DNA of 64,000 nucleotides, from the NCBI GenBank assembly GCA_949031345.1, contig CARNVA010000003.1:49317-113316 (forward strand), written 5' to 3'. Every line of letters starts with the position of its first letter. Position 1 is the first letter of the stretch. The notes below the pieces were generated by a model. The model was not told where the DNA came from. It searched no databases and saw only the letters and a list, made by a program, of their open reading frames with translations. This DNA comes from an uncultured Eubacteriales bacterium. GTDB taxonomy: Bacteria; Bacillota; Clostridia; Christensenellales; UBA1242. Positions 34,956-43,010 of this stretch are shown one piece after another. Made by a program: the position numbers and the translations under genes.

Positions 34956-34984
34956 TTGCCTTAAATCATTATTTTTATTATAAT
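34956..34984 (+). promoter_or_regulatory. Leaderless promoter of ung
   Basis: TTGCCT (34956-34961), 17-nt spacer, perfect TATAAT (34979-34984), ATAAAC, ATG at 34991. No Shine-Dalgarno. Confidence 0.75.
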
Positions 34985-34990
34985 ATAAAC

Positions 34991-35650
34991 ATGATTAAAA
35001 TTAAAAGACAATGGTTTGAGCTCTTAAAAGATGAGTTTGATAAAGATTATTTTAAAAATTTGCAAGATTTTTTGCGTAATGAATACACAAAATATCAAAT
35101 TTATCCTATTGAGGATAATATTTTTAATGCATTAAATCATGTTCCATTTGACAAAGTCAAAGTTGTCATAATTGGTCAAGACCCCTATCATGAGCCCGGT
35201 CAAGCACAAGGGTTGTCATTTTCTGTGCCAAGTGATGTAACAATTCCCCCTTCTCTTGTAAATATTATGACAGAAATTGAAAGTGACCTTGGAATTGTCT
35301 GCAAAAAAGATGGCAATCTTGAACGCTGGGCAAATCAGGGAGTGCTTCTTCTCAACACTGTTTTGACAGTGCGAAGAGGACAAGCAAACTCACATAAAGA
35401 CAGAGGCTGGGAAACTTTAACACGCAAAATTATTCAGCTTATTGGAAATAGAAAAGAACCTGCTGTATTTTTGCTTTGGGGCTCTTACGCTCAAAGTTTT
35501 GAGCCACTTATTTCTTCACAGCATCTTGTACTTAAAGCACCACATCCAAGCCCACTTTCTGCATATCGAGGATTCTTTGGCTGCAAACATTTTTCAAAAT
35601 GCAACAAATTCTTGGCAGAACATAATCAAGCCGAAATTGATTGGTGTTGA
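34991..35650 (+). CDS. ung: Uracil-DNA glycosylase
   Basis: 219 residues from MIKIKRQWFELL, the start consistent with the promoter 6 nt upstream; a 15-codon upstream in-frame extension would begin before the predicted transcript start. Catalytic water-activating motif VVIIGQDPYHEPGQAQGLSF (GQDPYH), ending HPSPLSAYRGFFGCKHFSKCN (HPSPLS). Family 1 UDG removes uracil arising from deamination or misincorporation. Followed by about 190 nt of AT-rich DNA with no gene before the non-coding RNA. Confidence 0.96.
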   Translation: MIKIKRQWFELLKDEFDKDYFKNLQDFLRNEYTKYQIYPIEDNIFNALNHVPFDKVKVVIIGQDPYHEPGQAQGLSFSVPSDVTIPPSLVNIMTEIESDLGIVCKKDGNLERWANQGVLLLNTVLTVRRGQANSHKDRGWETLTRKIIQLIGNRKEPAVFLLWGSYAQSFEPLISSQHLVLKAPHPSPLSAYRGFFGCKHFSKCNKFLAEHNQAEIDWC

Positions 35651-35802
35651 AAAATACTCTAATATTAAAAATCAACTTCTTTTAAAATGATTTTAAACTT
35701 GATTTTAATTATTTTACATACAAATAAAGTTAAAAATAATAATAAATAACTATATAAAGAAAATTTTTGCTGTTTATTTTTAATATTTTTTTAAATTTAC
35801 TA

Positions 35803-35831
35803 TTGACTTTTTGTAACAATTTGATTATTAT
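35803..35831 (+). promoter_or_regulatory. Promoter of the large structured RNA
   Basis: TTGACT (35803-35808), exactly 17 nt, TATTAT (35826-35831). Predicted start near 35838-35840. Near consensus and unattached to any ORF. Confidence 0.85.
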
Positions 35832-35837
35832 ATTCAT

Positions 35838-36432
35838 AACCTTTTAATAAGGCGTCTTAAATCACAATGTTTATATCTGGGTGCACAACCGCTTACCACG
35901 GTCCCCAGAGGGTGCTGAAAAAGTGAATTACTTTCGACTGATAGGTTTAAAGTGACAGTCATTGCGATAGGTGTGAATCTACCGCAGAAGCTTAAAAAAA
36001 GCAACTTAAAGCATCAGTGCAAGAAAGCAACTTAATAAATTAGGCAGTCTTTTGCAATCGTAATAGACGCTCCTGTGGAGAATAATCTTTAAACAGTTTG
36101 GCAGGTTGTGCTGAGAATATGCAAAGAAATACAAACAAGATTGTTGGACTTGAAGTCACGCAAGTGATGTATAAAAAAGATTGTCGTAAAAGTAGCCGTA
36201 TGTCCAAAGTGGATTATTCAAGAATAAATCTGAATGTTCGGTGAAATTTGGTGGTACCACTCCACTTCCTGCTTGTGATGGGCAAGAAGTCTATGGGTCG
36301 CTCCTATAGGCTCAGACTTGTTCTCAGGGTGAATGAATAATTATTTTGCTTTTTATTGTAAGGCGAAGGTCTATAAATATTGTGATTTAAGACGCTTTAA
36401 AGGAAAAAACACGGAAGTTTCCGTGTTTTTTA
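35838..36432 (+). ncRNA. Large, highly structured non-coding RNA of unassigned class
   Basis: An independent unit of about 590 nt with its own promoter and terminator and no ORF above 60 codons. The ends pair: 35852-35874 is complementary over 23 positions to 36373-36395 (one G-U), extended by G-U/A-U pairs and by CCTTT (35840-35844) with AAAGG (36399-36403). Internal hairpins include AAAGT-GAATT-ACTTT (35920-35934), GACTG/CAGTC (35936-35960), CTCC-TGT-GGAG (36070-36080), TCAC-GCAA-GTGA (36156-36167, a GNRA tetraloop), GATTATTC/GAATAAATC (36212-36230), and a long arm at 36288-36318. The interior is richer in G and C than the flanks. GTGGTACCAC (36251-36260) is a perfect palindrome that could serve for RNA dimerisation. 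Size and architecture resemble OLE, ROOL and GOLLD; none can be assigned by eye. RNase P, SRP and 6S RNA signatures are absent. Confidence 0.85.
36404..36431 (+). terminator. Terminator of the large RNA
   Basis: AACACGGAA / TTTCCGTGTT hairpin followed by six T, 9 nt after the closing helix. Confidence 0.9.
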
Positions 36433-36492
36433 ATATCATTTTTTATAAATCATTTTAAAGTCGCATATTTGCAAATAATTTTACAACAATTT

Positions 36493-37338
36493 TTAATCAT
36501 CAAATTCAGGCAAAATCTCATCGTCTTCTCCAAGGAATGAAATATCTTGACAATGATTTTCATCATAAGCTTGCAACTCTTGCGATAATTCTCTTGAAGC
36601 GAGTTGTTTTAATATTGCATTTGCGATTTCCTTTTCTTTATTTGAAGCTTGAAACAAAACAAGATTTTTTGCAAGACCAAACTTAACAGCAACATCTTCT
36701 CTATCTTTCTTATAACGCTTCATAAGACCTTTTCTTGTTGTTTTTACACATTTTCTTAAATCATCTAAATCTGCAAGCGGCATGCTTTTTTGAATCTCTA
36801 CCGCTCTTTCATTGAACAATGGATTTCCTGTTTGAATGCCAATATTCCAATATTCTCTTATACTATTGCGTTTATTATTTATAAAAGGAATTGCATAGAA
36901 TTGCTCTTCTAAAGCTCTTCTTTCAGAAGCTTTCACATTCATCATCATTTCAAGTTGCTCTATTTCATCGTAATAATTAGAAGTATTATAATATGAAGTA
37001 TTATAATATTTTTCTCTTATTTTATTATACTCATCTTGCTTATCAGCGATTTCTTCTAAAAGTTGATTTGCCTTTTCGATGTCTTTTGAGCCATAGAAAT
37101 ACTCTTTATTGGCTTGAGCAAATATTTCATCAGGATTTAATCCCCTGTATTCTTTTACAATTCCATCAACCTTAGCATTTGTTTCTTTAAAAAAGAGATA
37201 GTATGACTGAACAGCATTGATTTGTCCCAATTCAGCGAGCTTTCTCAGTGCATCTTTATCAATCTCACGATATAAAACATAATGTGACCAGATTGTAATA
37301 AAATCATTATCAAGTTTTGTAAGATTTCCTTGTATCAT
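36493..37338 (-). CDS. Hypothetical helical protein
   Basis: 281 residues, no signal or membrane segment. Mostly helical: SEL1/TPR-like start (RKLAELGQINAVQSYYLFF), a coiled central part with EIADKQDEYNKIREK, a duplicated YYNTS-YYNTS tract near residue 110, and an acidic C-terminus (DISFLGEDDEILPEFDD). No family recognised. GGAGAG precedes the ATG. It follows the large RNA convergently, with 60 nt between. Confidence 0.75.
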   Translation of the reverse strand: MIQGNLTKLDNDFITIWSHYVLYREIDKDALRKLAELGQINAVQSYYLFFKETNAKVDGIVKEYRGLNPDEIFAQANKEYFYGSKDIEKANQLLEEIADKQDEYNKIREKYYNTSYYNTSNYYDEIEQLEMMMNVKASERRALEEQFYAIPFINNKRNSIREYWNIGIQTGNPLFNERAVEIQKSMPLADLDDLRKCVKTTRKGLMKRYKKDREDVAVKFGLAKNLVLFQASNKEKEIANAILKQLASRELSQELQAYDENHCQDISFLGEDDEILPEFDD

Positions 37339-37410
37339 TTTCTCTCCATATTATCATAAGTATTATACAATATCAACAGGTGTAAGTCAATATCAAAAAT
37401 CAACAATTAG

Positions 37411-37442
37411 AAAAAAACAGACCTTTTTAGGTCTGCTTTTTT
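37411..37442 (-). terminator. Intrinsic terminator
   Basis: CAGACCT/AGGTCTG hairpin with A and T runs; serves the minus-strand gene ending at 37489. Confidence 0.88.
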
Positions 37443-37488
37443 ATTAAAAATAATTTTAGAGTTCTTCGGTATCAACTCAGCATTCTTA

Positions 37489-38700
37489 TTATTCTTGGTC
37501 GCCTTCGCCCTTAAGTTGAGCAATTGCGTCTTGAATATTTTTGATATCTTCTTTGATTTGTTCATTTTGAGAATTTAAAAGATTGAAAATCTTTTCAAGA
37601 AGAGGATATCTTTCTTGGTTTTTATCCATAACTTCTTGGCAGTGTTGAACAGAAAGTTTAAGTCCATCAAGAAGATCAAGATCTTCAGCAAGTTTTTGAG
37701 CTTTTTCTTCATCGATATCAGCATAGTTGTTTACACCATAAAGTACAACTTTTTGTTTAGCAACAAGTGCTTCTTTTCTGCGAAGTTTTTTCTCATCACT
37801 TTCAAGAGTGTTTTTAACTCTTCTAAGAGGGATAAATTCTTTCTTGCATTGACGAAGTTCTTTTTCGTTTGATTTGAGCTTTTCTTGTTCTTCAACAAGT
37901 CTTGCTTCAAGTTCTTCAAGAGTAAAGTTTGCGGCAAGAGAGTTTGAGCCATCAGCAACTGCTACTGTAATTGCTTCCGCTCTTACCTTCTCTGCAAGTT
38001 CTTCTTCTGCCTTTTCTTCAACAACTTCTTCTGCTGGAGTTTCTGTTTCAACTGCAGTTTCTTCTGCAACAGCTTCTTCAGTTTCTTCTACTGGCTCTTC
38101 AGCTGGAGCTTCTTCTGTTGTTTCTTCTACTGACTCTTCAGTAGTTTCAGTTTCAACAGACTCTTCTACAGGAGCTTCAACTGAATCTTCACTAAGGTCA
38201 ACAAGGTCTTCGCTGTCTTCTTGCTCAGCAGTTTCTTCTCTTTCTTCTTGCATTCTTGCAAGTCTTTCAAGAAGCTCTTTTCTGCGTTGTCTGATATATT
38301 CAGAAGTATCATCTTCTGCTTCTTCAACTTCTTGAGTTTCCTCTGCTGCCTCTTCAGTTTCTTCAACTGGCTCTTCTGAATATTCTTCTGTTTCTTCAAC
38401 ATCTTCAACTACAGCTTCTTCAACTGCTTCTTCCTCATTTGGATTGTACGCTTCAACCATACCACCATTGAAAAGAACGGTAGCAATTTGAGGATCTTTC
38501 TTTGCCTCTTGGCTGTTTTCAAGAGCATTTACTCTTGCCTCAAGGTCTTTTTGTTTTTTGAGTTGTTTTTCTCTGATTGCATCGACATCTTTCTTCTTGC
38601 CAGAAATTCCCATGAGGAGATCACCTAAAAAGTAAAGAAGAAATCCTCCTGCAACAATGATGCCAAGTACAACAACAACTGCGATAATTACTGAACTCAT
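37489..38700 (-). CDS. Membrane-anchored Glu-rich repeat and coiled-coil protein
   Basis: 403 residues. One N-terminal transmembrane helix (about 5-27), a short coil with KKKDVDAIREKQLKKQKDLEARVNALE, then about 160 residues of degenerate Glu-rich repeats (EEPVEETEEA, ETTEESVEET, EAPAEEPVEET). The last third (about 250-400) is a long coiled coil (LEELEARLVEEQEKLKSNEKEL...) ending in KEDIKNIQDAIAQLKGEGDQE. The plan resembles EzrA/DivIVA-like scaffolds in having membrane anchor plus coil, but no homology is evident. Located next to tmRNA-smpB, though probably a separate transcript. Confidence 0.82.
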   Translation of the reverse strand: MSSVIIAVVVVLGIIVAGGFLLYFLGDLLMGISGKKKDVDAIREKQLKKQKDLEARVNALENSQEAKKDPQIATVLFNGGMVEAYNPNEEEAVEEAVVEDVEETEEYSEEPVEETEEAAEETQEVEEAEDDTSEYIRQRRKELLERLARMQEEREETAEQEDSEDLVDLSEDSVEAPVEESVETETTEESVEETTEEAPAEEPVEETEEAVAEETAVETETPAEEVVEEKAEEELAEKVRAEAITVAVADGSNSLAANFTLEELEARLVEEQEKLKSNEKELRQCKKEFIPLRRVKNTLESDEKKLRRKEALVAKQKVVLYGVNNYADIDEEKAQKLAEDLDLLDGLKLSVQHCQEVMDKNQERYPLLEKIFNLLNSQNEQIKEDIKNIQDAIAQLKGEGDQE

Positions 38701-38754
38701 AAATTACACTTCCTTTTAATAAAATTGGCTTTTTGTTTTTGACCATTTAAGCTT

Positions 38755-39148
38755 TGGTGGAGACGGCGGGAATTGAACCCGCTTCCGAAAAACTTATTCA
38801 AAACTTTTCTACACGCTTAGTATATGCTTTATTTTAATTTATAGTTAAGCCATACACAACTTTCTATAAACGAGCCTTTTTTAATTGCATCCACTGCAAA
38901 GACAAACTTGTGAATGTAGAGCACCTAAAATAATCTTCGCTCTATCTTCTAGTGAAAAGATAGTGAAGAGGTTGAAACTTTGTCAACCAAAGATTTTTTT
39001 TGAGCTTAAGCTGCTACAGCCATACGGCTTGGCATGCGCTCGATATTATTGTTTGCGTTTATTTGCAATTTGCTCCTTTTTAGGTGAGAGCAACACCGCG
39101 TGCTTTGCATTTTAAATAATGCTCCCCGTCGAAACCAATAACGCCCCC
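38755..39148 (-). ncRNA. ssrA: Transfer-messenger RNA (tmRNA)
   Basis: 5' end GGGGGCGTTATTGGTTTCGACGG (start 39148) and 3' end GCGGGTTCAATTCCCGC-CGTCTCCACCA (38755) form the tRNA-like acceptor/T-arm domain; CCA is encoded. The 5' and 3' ends pair GGGGGCG/CGTCTCC with G-U. The reading frame from GCA (39056) to TAA (39006) encodes the tag ANNNIERMPSRMAVAA, resuming after AAACGCA as in E. coli. It rescues stalled ribosomes with SmpB, encoded 12 nt upstream. Confidence 0.97.
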
Positions 39149-39160
39149 ATAAAACAAGGG

Positions 39161-39604
39161 TTAGTCGTTTTTGATTGCTCGGTCGATATCCCTTCGGACT
39201 GCCCTATCCTTCAGGACTTCTCTCTTATCATAAAGTTTTTTACCTTTTGCAAGACCTATTTCAACTTTGGCTTTGCCGCCATTTAGATAAACCTTTGTTG
39301 GCACAATTGAAAAGCCTTTTTCTTTGACTTTTCGCTCTAGCTTAATTATCTCAGCTTTATGTAAGAGAAGTTTTCTTGCTCGCTTTGTTTGACTGTCAGA
39401 TTGAGACGCTCCGTCAACTGCTGCGATATAACAATTTTTCATAATAGCTTCGCCATTTTTGATTTCAACATAGCTATCACTCAAACTGACTTTGCCGCCT
39501 GCAACAGACTTTATTTCTCCACCTTTCAGCTCAATTCCAGCTTCAAGCAAATCTGAAACGAAGAAATTATGATAAGCTTTTTTGTTATTAGTTATTATCT
39601 TCAT
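39161..39604 (-). CDS. smpB: tmRNA-binding protein SmpB
   Basis: 147 residues from MKIITNNKKAYHNF with GGAG 5 nt upstream; a longer in-frame start 89 codons earlier is not supported. Conserved GIELKGGEIKSVAGGKVSLSDSYV and the C-terminal basic KGKKLYDKREVLKDRAVRRDIDRAI. SmpB brings tmRNA to stalled ribosomes. Encoded just upstream of ssrA and downstream of rnr, the common Bacillota order secG-rnr-smpB-ssrA. Confidence 0.97.
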   Translation of the reverse strand: MKIITNNKKAYHNFFVSDLLEAGIELKGGEIKSVAGGKVSLSDSYVEIKNGEAIMKNCYIAAVDGASQSDSQTKRARKLLLHKAEIIKLERKVKEKGFSIVPTKVYLNGGKAKVEIGLAKGKKLYDKREVLKDRAVRRDIDRAIKND

Positions 39605-39827
39605 CTCGACTCCTATTATAACACTAAATTTTATATATTTCAATACCTTAGTTAAATTTTTTATTAAAAATATTAAAATTTTATGTTTTTTTGATAAATT
39701 TTCTTTATTTTTTGTTATTTTCCTTGAAATTATGATTTCTTTGTGATTTTTTACATAATTTAACATCTTTTTTGCTAAATTATGTTTAAATGGCTTTGTT
39801 TTAAAACTGAGCCGGGAGTTTTCTATT

Positions 39828-39934
39828 GGGGCAGACAGGAAAAAATCAGAGATTTTTTTTTCAAAGTCCACAATTTTTCAAAAATCGTGGACTTTGAAGG
39901 CAAGCACATTTTGTGCTTGCCACCTGCCTGCCCC
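39828..39934. repeat. Four-way-junction inverted repeat (cloverleaf-like) of unknown function
   Basis: An island in AT-rich spacer between smpB and rnr (39605-40029, no gene). Outer arms GGGGCAGACAGG (39828-39839) and CCTGCCTGCCCC (39923-39934) pair over 12 positions with one mismatch. Enclosed are three hairpins: AAAAAATC/GATTTTTT (39840-39858), a 10-bp CAAAGTCCAC/GTGGACTTTG stem extended by ATTTTT/AAAAAT (39862-39896), and a perfect 10-bp GGCAAGCACA/TGTGCTTGCC (39899-39921). No T-tract for a terminator, no CCA or T-arm of a tRNA. Confidence 0.85.
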
Positions 39935-40029
39935 ACCCCCATTTTAAGCATACAGCAACCTAAAAATAATCATATATAAACCTTTAAAACAACTAAGATT
40001 ATTGACAATTAAAATTTAAGCCTAGCTCA

Positions 40030-42120
40030 TTATTTAACAAATCTTTCAAAAGCAAAATCTATTTTTCTTGTGAAAACATTTGAAGCAATCAGTTTCACTT
40101 CCACTCTGTCTCCAACAGCAAAAGTCAACCTATGCCCTTTAAGTTTAAGTTGTTTTTCAAACAATAAGAAACCATTGTCAGGCAAATCCTCAATTCTTAT
40201 AAGCCCTTCAACAGTATTATCAAGCTCGACAAATATTCCAAAGTTGGTAACTGAAGAAACAACCCCTTCAAACAGCTCACCAATTCTGTCTTTCATAAGA
40301 TAAGCTTTCCAAAGGTCATCAACTTCTCGCTCTGCCTTATCAGCATTTTTCTCTGTCAAACTTGACTGATTGCTTGCATCAAAGGTAAATTCTTCAAGCT
40401 CTTCAATTCTTGTTCCCTCTGGCTGACCACTTCGAAGCACTTCTTTGATAATTCTGTGAATAGTAAGGTCAGGGTATCTTCTTATTGGTGAGGTAAAGTG
40501 GCAATAATAATTGAGTGCCAATCCAAAATGTCCCCAACATTCATTGAAATATTTGGCCTTTTGCATTGACCTTAAGATAACTTTATTGACCGTTTCAGTA
40601 TATGGTTTGCCATCACATAAAGCTATAAGCTCTTGATAATAAGCAGGAGTAATCTCAATTGGCAATTTTGGAGTTTTAATATTAAGACCTTTAAGGTAAT
40701 CAATGACACCTAAAGCCTTTTCCTTTCGAGGCGCTTCATGCACACGATACACAAAAGGGATATCTCTATCACAAAACTCTTTGGCAACTGTCTGATTTGC
40801 AAGCACCATAAAGTCTTCAATAAGTCTATGCGCATCATTTCTGTCTCTTTTTTCAAATCCAACAGCCATACCCTGCTCGTCAAACACAAACTGCACCTCA
40901 GGAATTTCAAAGTCAAGACTGCCATTTCTGTGGTTTTTCTCTTGCACTTTATGAGAAAGCTCTTGCATAACAACAAGCTGCTCTTTGACACTTTCTGTCT
41001 TTTCATCTGCCGGCTGTCCGCACAATACTTTATAAACATTTGTATAATTAAGCCTAGCTACACTTTTAATGAAACTCTCATAAATTTTGTGCGATTTTAC
41101 ATTTCCCTCATTGTCAAGTGTCATTTCACATGTCAATGTAAGTCTTTCAACCCCTTCATTTAATGAGCATATTCCATTTGAAAGCTCTTTTGGAAGCATT
41201 GGCAACACTGAGGTTGGGAAATATACGCTTGTTCCACGATTATAAGCTTCTTGGTCAAGCACACTTGAGTATCTGACATATTCACCTACATCAGCGATAT
41301 GAACACCCAATATATATCCATTTTCTGTTCTCTTAATAGAAACTGCGTCGTCAAGGTCTTTTGCATCTTCTCCATCAATGGTGAAAATGATTTCATTTGT
41401 AAGGTCAACCCTGCCTTTCTTCTGGTCTTGACTTACCTCTTGCGGAATTTTCTTGGCAGCTTCAACCACATCGCTTGTAAATGTTTCATAAAGTTGATGG
41501 TCTCTTATAATAGCAAGCTCACAAGCTTTAATATCATCCGCTTTGCCAAGCACCTCGATTACTCTTCCGGTAGGAACATCTCCTCTTAAAACCTCAATGG
41601 TAACTCTATCATTTTCTTCAAATTTAATTCCGCCAGCAATTTTAATTTTGAAAGGTACATGATTGTTGTCTGGCTCTAAAAAGAAGGCACTTCCCATTTT
41701 AACAATAACACCAGCCATATATTTTACAGCCTTATAGACTTTGACAACTTTTCCATCAGAGCCATCTTCATTGTCAGAAAGCACTTTGACAACTATCTTA
41801 TCACCATCTATTGCTCCACCGCACATATTAGCTGGAATAAAAATATCTTCCTTTTCACTGTTGTCTAAATGACAAAAACCATAACCTTTTGAATTTCCCA
41901 TAAATGAGCCTCTAACATAGCCCCTTGAAGGAACAGAAATGAAATGGTTTTTATCAAGCTCTAAAATTTGACCATTTCGCTCCAGCTCGGAGTATGCCTG
42001 CTTAATTTGCTCAAGTGGAAGGTCATAGGACGCTGAAATAAAAGAAAAAAGATTGTCTTTCCCTTTAAAAGAAAGACTATCTTTTTTTAACAAATCAATT
42101 AAAATCTTTTTTGCTGTCAT
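40030..42120 (-). CDS. rnr: Ribonuclease R
   Basis: 696 residues. Order: N-terminal winged helix (DLPLEQIKQAYSEL), two cold-shock domains, RNB catalytic domain with IDGEDAKDLDDAVSI (metal-binding Asp residues), GVHIADVGEYVR and HFTSPIRRYPDLTIHR, then a C-terminal S1 domain (GELFEGVVSSVTNFGIFVEL). The Lys-rich tail of the E. coli enzyme is absent. It degrades structured RNA 3'-5' and helps tmRNA quality control. Stop and start with secG overlap by 1 nt. Confidence 0.96.
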   Translation of the reverse strand: MTAKKILIDLLKKDSLSFKGKDNLFSFISASYDLPLEQIKQAYSELERNGQILELDKNHFISVPSRGYVRGSFMGNSKGYGFCHLDNSEKEDIFIPANMCGGAIDGDKIVVKVLSDNEDGSDGKVVKVYKAVKYMAGVIVKMGSAFFLEPDNNHVPFKIKIAGGIKFEENDRVTIEVLRGDVPTGRVIEVLGKADDIKACELAIIRDHQLYETFTSDVVEAAKKIPQEVSQDQKKGRVDLTNEIIFTIDGEDAKDLDDAVSIKRTENGYILGVHIADVGEYVRYSSVLDQEAYNRGTSVYFPTSVLPMLPKELSNGICSLNEGVERLTLTCEMTLDNEGNVKSHKIYESFIKSVARLNYTNVYKVLCGQPADEKTESVKEQLVVMQELSHKVQEKNHRNGSLDFEIPEVQFVFDEQGMAVGFEKRDRNDAHRLIEDFMVLANQTVAKEFCDRDIPFVYRVHEAPRKEKALGVIDYLKGLNIKTPKLPIEITPAYYQELIALCDGKPYTETVNKVILRSMQKAKYFNECWGHFGLALNYYCHFTSPIRRYPDLTIHRIIKEVLRSGQPEGTRIEELEEFTFDASNQSSLTEKNADKAEREVDDLWKAYLMKDRIGELFEGVVSSVTNFGIFVELDNTVEGLIRIEDLPDNGFLLFEKQLKLKGHRLTFAVGDRVEVKLIASNVFTRKIDFAFERFVK

Positions 42121-42473
42121 TATAAACCTGCAATCATGCTTGTGCTTGGTGCGTTTACACTTACAACAAGCTCTGTAATAAAGAATGCAAGCACAAGGAC
42201 AGCAATAATTACTGCCATAGAAATGGTAATTCTTTTCAAAATACTATCTCTTGATGCACCCTTGTTTTGAGAATAATAACTTTCTTGTTTAGCACCAGTG
42301 AAAGCGTCCATTCCACTGTTGTTTTCACTTGACTGTAAAAGTGTAGTGATTATCATAACGATTGCTGCTGCAACGATTACCGCAAAAAATACATAGCGAA
42401 TTATAGGCAACGCTTTGGTTGCCGCATCACTTGTAATATCACCATCAAGCAAGGTAGAAATAAAAGTATTCAT
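42120..42473 (-). CDS. secG: Protein translocase subunit SecG
   Basis: 117 residues, two transmembrane helices around the family loop TTLLQSSENNSGMDAFTGAKQ... and ASRDSILKRITISMAVII. The N-terminal 20 residues (DGDITSDAATKALPII) are longer than in most SecG. It stimulates SecYEG export. Located directly upstream of rnr, the typical Gram-positive arrangement. Confidence 0.9.
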   Translation of the reverse strand: MNTFISTLLDGDITSDAATKALPIIRYVFFAVIVAAAIVMIITTLLQSSENNSGMDAFTGAKQESYYSQNKGASRDSILKRITISMAVIIAVLVLAFFITELVVSVNAPSTSMIAGL

Positions 42474-42500
42474 ATTAAATCTTGTCTCCTTAAAAAATCT

Positions 42501-42734
42501 TTATAGAATTGAGCAAAACCATGCAAAGAATAAAATCACTATCACAAGCATTACGATATATCCCCAAGAGATTTTTCGTTTTACTGTAATTGTTGCATTT
42601 CTGATAATTCCATAAAATAACAACATTGCAAGTGAGAAAAAGACAACTAGGAATATGATTACGCCAGTATGTCCAAGACCGTCACGAATTGACCTACCCC
42701 AATCTTCAAACCAGTTGCAAAGTAAACTTCCCAT
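42501..42734 (-). CDS. Small two-helix membrane protein
   Basis: 77 residues, two hydrophobic segments (about 24-46 and 55-76) separated by RNATITVKRKISW. An aromatic/Asp N-terminus (LLCNWFEDWGRSIRDGLG). No family known. 27 nt upstream of secG in the same direction with GGAG before the ATG, so perhaps cotranscribed. Confidence 0.7.
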   Translation of the reverse strand: MGSLLCNWFEDWGRSIRDGLGHTGVIIFLVVFFSLAMLLFYGIIRNATITVKRKISWGYIVMLVIVILFFAWFCSIL

Positions 42735-42965
42735 AAACTTCTCCTTAATTTATTATACCATACTTTTCCAATATGTGCAAGAGAAATTTTTAAAAAAGTC
42801 ACCACTTAAAAGATAAACTCATGCAATGCTAGTTAAATTATAATCAAAAATGAATTTTAGTCAAATAAATTTGGCACCCTTTAAAAAATTTATCAAAATT
42901 TATGTCGACAAAATTGCAAAAAGACATTTTAGAAATTTAATAACTCAAATCTTGTTTATGATATC

Positions 42966-43006
42966 AAAAAAGATGGAATATAAACCAATTGTTTCTATTC
43001 CATCTC
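42966..43006 (-). terminator. Intrinsic terminator
   Basis: AGATGGAATA/TATTCCATCT stem on the minus strand followed by six T, just after the stop at 43011. Confidence 0.85.
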
Positions 43007-43010
43007 TTAT

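Noticed and set aside
36246..36264. T-box-like string GGTGGTACCAC inside the large RNA
   Set aside because: There is no stem I with specifier upstream, no competing terminator close by, and no aminoacyl-tRNA-related gene downstream. It fits better as an internal palindrome of the large RNA.
35838..36432. RNase P RNA, SRP RNA or a group II intron
   Set aside because: Conserved RNase P strings (GAGGAAAGUCC, ACAGNAA), the SRP apical GGUCAGG-type loop and intron domain V are not seen. The closing helix and independent promoter and terminator suit a separate large RNA.
37874..38335. Ser-rich plus-strand ORF opposite the Glu-rich gene
   Set aside because: An antisense image of GAA/GAG and GAAGAA repeats, without start signals or homology.
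39605..39871. 89-residue extension of SmpB
   Set aside because: The true start has GGAG 5 nt upstream and the SmpB family begins there. The extension is Lys/Ile/Asn-rich AT noise.
39828..39934. tRNA or attC-like recombination site
   Set aside because: The three-hairpin junction is tRNA-like in outline only. There is no T-arm consensus, CCA or anticodon loop, and no integron core-site sequence.
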